This document shows positions 4,809-8,219 of a stretch of DNA of 8,219 nt, piece after piece. How positions within the stretch are numbered: the first letter of the stretch is position 1; every line of letters starts with the position of its first letter. This DNA is from Vampirovibrionales bacterium. Lineage in GTDB: Bacteria; Cyanobacteriota; Vampirovibrionia; Vampirovibrionales; JAGQHJ01. The notes beneath the pieces were generated by a model that was given only the letters and a program-made list of their open reading frames with translations, was not told where the DNA came from and did not search any database. The translations under genes were made by a program, and so were the position numbers. The DNA lies in the NCBI GenBank assembly GCA_025451145.1, contig JANWKX010000162.1, positions 1 to 8,219 of the forward strand, written 5' to 3'.

Positions 4809-7085
4809 ATGGCCCCGTTAACAATCATCCAAAACCTGGCTTATAAGCCAGTCAGAACGACATTGGGTCGTGTTTCCAATGTCCATCCAAACTTGGCGCA
4901 CATTGGCGCTCAATTACCAGACAGTGGATTACCTGGGACCGGACTATCTCAAGAATATTTCAGAGCGTACTGGCCCGTTCGTTTTGGCCAAAATCAGTCT
5001 GGCCAGAACCAAGCCTTAATCCAGGCGCTTCGTGAGCTTTTGGGAGAAGGGACGCAGATCAAAGATGGAAAGCCACAGCCTTCTATCCGTGCGATGCGTA
5101 ATAATTTCCAGCAGTACCGCGAAAGCAATACCACGGCTCCTTTGGCGGTGTATCATACCTTGATTGAAGATAATGCAGAAGAGCGAGCCTTGCAGAATCA
5201 AAAGACTCTGGAAGCCTATATCAATCAGCAAGGTGAACAGTTCCTGGATATCCCTTTCATCCGCCATCGAAAATCCATTTATGACGAAGGGTGCGTGGTG
5301 GTGGATACTGAAACCACGGATAAATATATGTCTGAGGATGATCGCAGAAAGCTGAGACCCCAAGACCGAGCCAATCAGGATGAAGAGCATGTGCGGATTG
5401 TTCAACTGGCTTGGACCCCCATGAAGCCTGGGGGCGAGATAGATTACGCTAGCGAAGGCAATCGGCTTTATAATCCCGGTAAGTTAAAAGACGGTTCTGC
5501 TGTCCAAATACAGCCTGGCGCAGCCAAAGTTCACCATATTTCCAATGAGATGGTGGCCGGTATACCCACGAGTCTGGACGATGAAATTACGGAGATTCGT
5601 CGTGGAAAGGCTGCTGCGATTCCGGAACGGACACCCTTAGTGGTTTACAATTCCCGCTTTGATGTTCCTTTGCTCAATGCGGCGATTCGCCGAGGGGATA
5701 CTGGGGAAACAAGAGGGGCGCTTCGTGAAATTGAACCGGCCCTCGTGATTGACCCGATGATTCTGATTCAGCGGATTCACCCTTTTGTATCCACCCGTAA
5801 AAAGCTGGATAATACTTGGGCATTATTGATGGGGCAGGAGCTGACCGAAGCCCACGATGCCCAAGCCGATGTTCATGCGACGGTGGATGTTCTGAAATAC
5901 ATCATGCACTACCTGGAGAAGCATACAGTTCCTTTGGAATGGGGCATGTTTGCCAAGATGCAACTGGAACGTCAATGGGGACAGGCTAAATGGGACGCAT
6001 TGGATTCCAATGTCAAAATGGGTTTGATTCTGGATTATATTAAAGACCCCAATAACCAAAATAATCTAAGAAGGCTGGCAGTAAAGCCTATTCCTCTGAG
6101 ATATATTGATATTCTAAGATTTCAATGGGCTGGGAAAACGGCCTATGATCAGTCTGAACTGGATCAATATGTTTTGACGCATGGCCAGGGAGGTCATTCT
6201 TATCACGCCCCTGCTGTGGATTACCTGCCGAGGTTTGATATTGCGTTGAAGCATCAAGGTTATGATTCGGCTAAACTCTGGAACGGCTCGGATGTTCTGG
6301 ACCGAGGCGTTGTCCAGGAGATTCGTCAGCAACGAGATGCGGAAAATCGTAAATTCTTGAGCCAGTCCTTTGTGCAAATCCTGCCTACGAATAGCCGGTT
6401 GGCGACAGCCATGGCACAGCTTAAAACCGGAAACCCTAAAAATACGGATGTGGGCGCCAAATTAGAGAGGGCGTTCTATACTGAAATTGGACAAAGCCTT
6501 GTCTTACCAGCCTTTTTAAAGGCAAACCTCTCTGGAGAGTCATCTGATCCAGCCGCATTGGCTTCTTTGGAACCTGCCGTGGTTCAGGCCTTGTCTCAAT
6601 ATATCAAGACCAAGGTGAACGGTGCGAGTATTCCAGCGACTCAGCTAAACCTGTTGGTCAAGGACGTGATGGGCCAGATTGCTGCGTTTCAAACGCAATA
6701 TGGAAAGCACACCTGGTATACCTTATCGTCTGTTCCGGAGTCTGAATGGTTAATCGATCCGGCAATTTTGATGAACGCCATTGCCGCTATGCGAAAAGAT
6801 CCGCAGATTCGGGCCAAGTATGAACAGAACCCCATTCCCTTGTTTAAAACGCTTTTTGGGGATGATTGGACCATTTTCGCAAGTCCGAAATTCAAGGAAA
6901 ACCAATGGGCCATGATTATGATGATTGAGTTTTTGTTTGCCCTCAAGGAATTTAACGGCCCTGTGGACCAATTTGCTCGAGATGTTTTGGCCTGGGCAAA
7001 GCGATATCAGCAAAACCCCAGAGGCAACAACTTTAAAGACTTCCTGGAGGCCTGGACCCATAGGCTTGCAAGGCAACTGGCTTAG
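4809..7085 (+). CDS. DEDDh (DnaQ/ExoI-type) exonuclease with large unknown C-terminal region
   Basis: The 758-residue protein carries a 3'-5' exonuclease domain at about 161-367. All five DEDDh residues are visible: VVVDTETTD (D166, E168), YNSRFDVPLLN (D285), and AHDAQADVH (H349 and D354 in the H-x4-D spacing). Two-metal hydrolysis of DNA or RNA 3' ends is expected. The order resembles exonuclease I and DnaQ, including KVHHISNEM (240-248) before the Exo II motif. Residues 1-57 form a loose leader ending in PVRFGQ (56-61), then Gln/Asn-rich sequence and a helical region to about 150. Residues 370-758 match nothing I know. The start is ATG 4809; its SD, AGGAG (4793-4797), overlaps the PLD stop, with an 11-nt spacer. 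The gene is therefore very likely co-transcribed with the PLD gene. A plain proofreading role is unlikely given the size and neighbour. Confidence 0.85.
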   Translation: MAPLTIIQNLAYKPVRTTLGRVSNVHPNLAHIGAQLPDSGLPGTGLSQEYFRAYWPVRFGQNQSGQNQALIQALRELLGEGTQIKDGKPQPSIRAMRNNFQQYRESNTTAPLAVYHTLIEDNAEERALQNQKTLEAYINQQGEQFLDIPFIRHRKSIYDEGCVVVDTETTDKYMSEDDRRKLRPQDRANQDEEHVRIVQLAWTPMKPGGEIDYASEGNRLYNPGKLKDGSAVQIQPGAAKVHHISNEMVAGIPTSLDDEITEIRRGKAAAIPERTPLVVYNSRFDVPLLNAAIRRGDTGETRGALREIEPALVIDPMILIQRIHPFVSTRKKLDNTWALLMGQELTEAHDAQADVHATVDVLKYIMHYLEKHTVPLEWGMFAKMQLERQWGQAKWDALDSNVKMGLILDYIKDPNNQNNLRRLAVKPIPLRYIDILRFQWAGKTAYDQSELDQYVLTHGQGGHSYHAPAVDYLPRFDIALKHQGYDSAKLWNGSDVLDRGVVQEIRQQRDAENRKFLSQSFVQILPTNSRLATAMAQLKTGNPKNTDVGAKLERAFYTEIGQSLVLPAFLKANLSGESSDPAALASLEPAVVQALSQYIKTKVNGASIPATQLNLLVKDVMGQIAAFQTQYGKHTWYTLSSVPESEWLIDPAILMNAIAAMRKDPQIRAKYEQNPIPLFKTLFGDDWTIFASPKFKENQWAMIMMIEFLFALKEFNGPVDQFARDVLAWAKRYQQNPRGNNFKDFLEAWTHRLARQLA

Positions 7086-7089
7086 CGAT

Positions 7090-7104
7090 TTTGCCTAGGG
7101 CAAA
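7090..7104. other. Short hairpin after the exonuclease gene
   Basis: TTTGCC (7090-7095) and GGCAAA (7099-7104) pair around TAG, five bases after the exonuclease stop. There is no T tract, so it may slow or process the transcript rather than end it. The hydroxylase downstream could be part of the same transcript. Confidence 0.25.
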
Positions 7105-7184
7105 CTCCACCATTTATCGGACACCTTCCTTTGAGTTGACGAATACAATAGCGTTAGCCGTGTTTCAATGATGGGTGCCAGGAG

Positions 7185-7919
7185 ATGGAACCTTTTGAAG
7201 GGATGCCCGTTCAATGTGCTGAGTTTAAGATCCAGAGGCTTTGTGACAGGCCTCGAGTTTACAGTGTTCCTGATTTTCTCACGTCTGAGGAATGCGATTA
7301 CCTGATTGGTTTATCATCCCCTCGATTAAAGCCCTCCTTGACCATTAGTCCCAAAGACGGGTCGTATCGGCCTGAAGATTATCGATCGAGTTCAGCGGCC
7401 TTTTTTTATTTCTATGAGGACCCGAAGATTACTGAGATTGAGGAACGTATTGCTCGTCTAACGGGCATTCCGGTCGTGCATGGGGAGATGCTTCAGGTCT
7501 TGCATTATGATGTGTCCCAGGAGTATGTTACCCATTACGACTTCTTTTCACCCGATCGAGAGGGCGGACGGCATCACTTGGCTTTGACCGGGCAACGGAT
7601 TATCACGGTGTTACTTTACCTCAACCAGGTTGAAGGCGGTGGGGAAACCATTTTTCCAAAACTGGGTCTAAAAATTATACCACGGCGAGGGCAGGCCATT
7701 ATGTTTTACAACATTTTAGCTGATGGCTCACCGGATTTGATGTCCTGCCATGCGGGTTTGAAAGTTGAACGGGGTGAAAAATGGCTGGCGACCAAATGGC
7801 TCCATGATCGGGTTTGCCCCATTCTGGATGAACATAATAACCCTTTGCCGTTCTATCAGACTAAAATGCCTAATACCACGGTTTTTATCCAGCAGTCAGT
7901 GCCTCAGTTATTATATTGA
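7185..7919 (+). CDS. Prolyl 4-hydroxylase-like Fe(II)/2-oxoglutarate dioxygenase
   Basis: This 244-residue protein is a double-stranded beta-helix dioxygenase of the prolyl 4-hydroxylase alpha-subunit type. It should couple 2-oxoglutarate and O2 to hydroxylation of a peptidyl proline. The iron triad is H117-x-D119 (in THYDFF) and H189 (in CHAGLKVERGEKW); K199, ten residues after the last His, is the usual 2-oxoglutarate ligand. Other family blocks are VPDFLTSEECDYLI (28-41), VLLYLN (142-147), GGETIFP (152-158) and GQAIMFYN (169-176). The C-terminus extends about 35 residues past the core. It lies 99 bases after the exonuclease, in the same direction. The start is odd: AGGAG (7180-7184) abuts the ATG with no spacer, and the next Met (7203) is no better placed. 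The substrate is unknown; a small Pro/Gly-rich protein is encoded at 2092-2322. Confidence 0.9.
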   Translation: MEPFEGMPVQCAEFKIQRLCDRPRVYSVPDFLTSEECDYLIGLSSPRLKPSLTISPKDGSYRPEDYRSSSAAFFYFYEDPKITEIEERIARLTGIPVVHGEMLQVLHYDVSQEYVTHYDFFSPDREGGRHHLALTGQRIITVLLYLNQVEGGGETIFPKLGLKIIPRRGQAIMFYNILADGSPDLMSCHAGLKVERGEKWLATKWLHDRVCPILDEHNNPLPFYQTKMPNTTVFIQQSVPQLLY

Positions 7920-7950
7920 TCCAAAGCCTTGGCTCAAAGGGTTGAGATTG

Positions 7951-8219
7951 TTATTGAATTTTCCCGGATCGAGCCGTTTGCCCACCCTTAATATTGGCTT
8001 GAAGAGACTTTAAGGATTCTTGCTCCACTTGTTTGGCAAGTTGTTGTATTTGATCCGGGGATAATTGGGATTGAAGAGCTGGGAACAAATGTATCTGGAG
8101 ATCTTTAAAATGCTTTTGAACCAATGATTGCAGAAGCTTTAAGTCTGGGTTGATGCTAGGTCTATCATCACGTTTAAGTTTCTGGATCAGAGACTCAATC
8201 TCGCTGTCTTCCTGCTGCA
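7951..8219 (-). CDS. C-terminal fragment, possibly hemerythrin HHE-like
   Basis: The last 89 codons of a minus-strand gene are present, ending at TAA (7953-7951) and running off the right edge. The fragment is helical and charged. Its middle reads VQKHFKDLQIHLFPALQ, then LSPDQIQQLAKQVEQ, close in pattern to the second half of hemerythrin HHE domains (H-x(8)-FP, then a leucine-rich helix). The Glu residues normally four and five places after that His are Leu and Gln here, so iron binding may be weak or lost if the match is real. The C-terminus is basic and polar. It converges with the hydroxylase, 31 bases apart. The frame is open throughout, while the other two minus-strand frames hit stops early. 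The family call is tentative; the coding call is firmer. Confidence 0.6.
   Translation of the reverse strand, partial: QQEDSEIESLIQKLKRDDRPSINPDLKLLQSLVQKHFKDLQIHLFPALQSQLSPDQIQQLAKQVEQESLKSLQANIKGGQTARSGKIQ

Noticed and set aside
7136..7150. TTGACG and TACAAT boxes ahead of the hydroxylase
   Set aside because: Each resembles a promoter box but they are only three bases apart, so they cannot form one promoter together.
1..8219. CRISPR arrays, tRNA or rRNA genes, transposase genes
   Set aside because: No regularly spaced direct repeats, no cloverleaf or rRNA signature, and no transposase-like protein were seen on either strand.

Overview
The window is bacterial. Gene density is moderate, genes lie on both strands, Shine-Dalgarno (SD) sites are clear, and simple hairpin terminators are present. 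GC looks mid-range. I cannot fix the taxon from the sequence. The style of two N-termini, a loose leader ending in RFS or RFG, reminds me of proteins from non-photosynthetic relatives of cyanobacteria (Melainabacteria/Vampirovibrionia). That is a weak inference, not an identification.

Layout: (1) 1-110, minus strand, the first 36 codons of a gene with a hydrophobic N-terminus. (2) 111-495, a non-coding region with a terminator-like hairpin, a possible competing stem, and a compact palindromic element bounded by imperfect 12-bp inverted repeats. (3) 496-1110, plus strand, peptidyl-tRNA hydrolase (pth), the one clear housekeeping gene. (4) 1146-1628, minus strand, a GNAT N-acetyltransferase convergent with pth, with a candidate promoter behind it. 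(5) 1629-2091, non-coding, with three hairpins; two read as minus-strand terminators. (6) 2092-2322, minus strand, a 76-residue Pro/Gly-rich small protein with a strong SD. (7) 2323-2922, about 600 bases without a convincing gene, ending in a possible short leader ORF that overlaps the next start. (8) 2923-4794 and 4809-7085, plus strand, a tight two-gene unit: a two-HKD phospholipase D-superfamily protein, then a DEDDh (DnaQ/ExoI-type) 3'-5' exonuclease with a large C-terminal region I do not recognise. (9) 7185-7919, plus strand, an Fe(II)/2-oxoglutarate prolyl 4-hydroxylase-like enzyme. (10) 7951-8219, minus strand, the C-terminal part of a gene resembling the second half of a hemerythrin HHE domain.

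The most interesting part is the PLD-exonuclease pair. The genes are 14 nt apart, with the second SD overlapping the first stop codon. Both proteins begin with an apparently disordered leader of about 57 residues that ends in RF(S/G) at almost the same position (R59-F60 and R58-F59). This suggests co-production and perhaps a shared destination. A two-component nuclease/phosphodiesterase system, for defence, conflict or predation, is a reasonable hypothesis but is not proven here. A second link worth testing is that the prolyl hydroxylase may modify the small Pro/Gly-rich protein.
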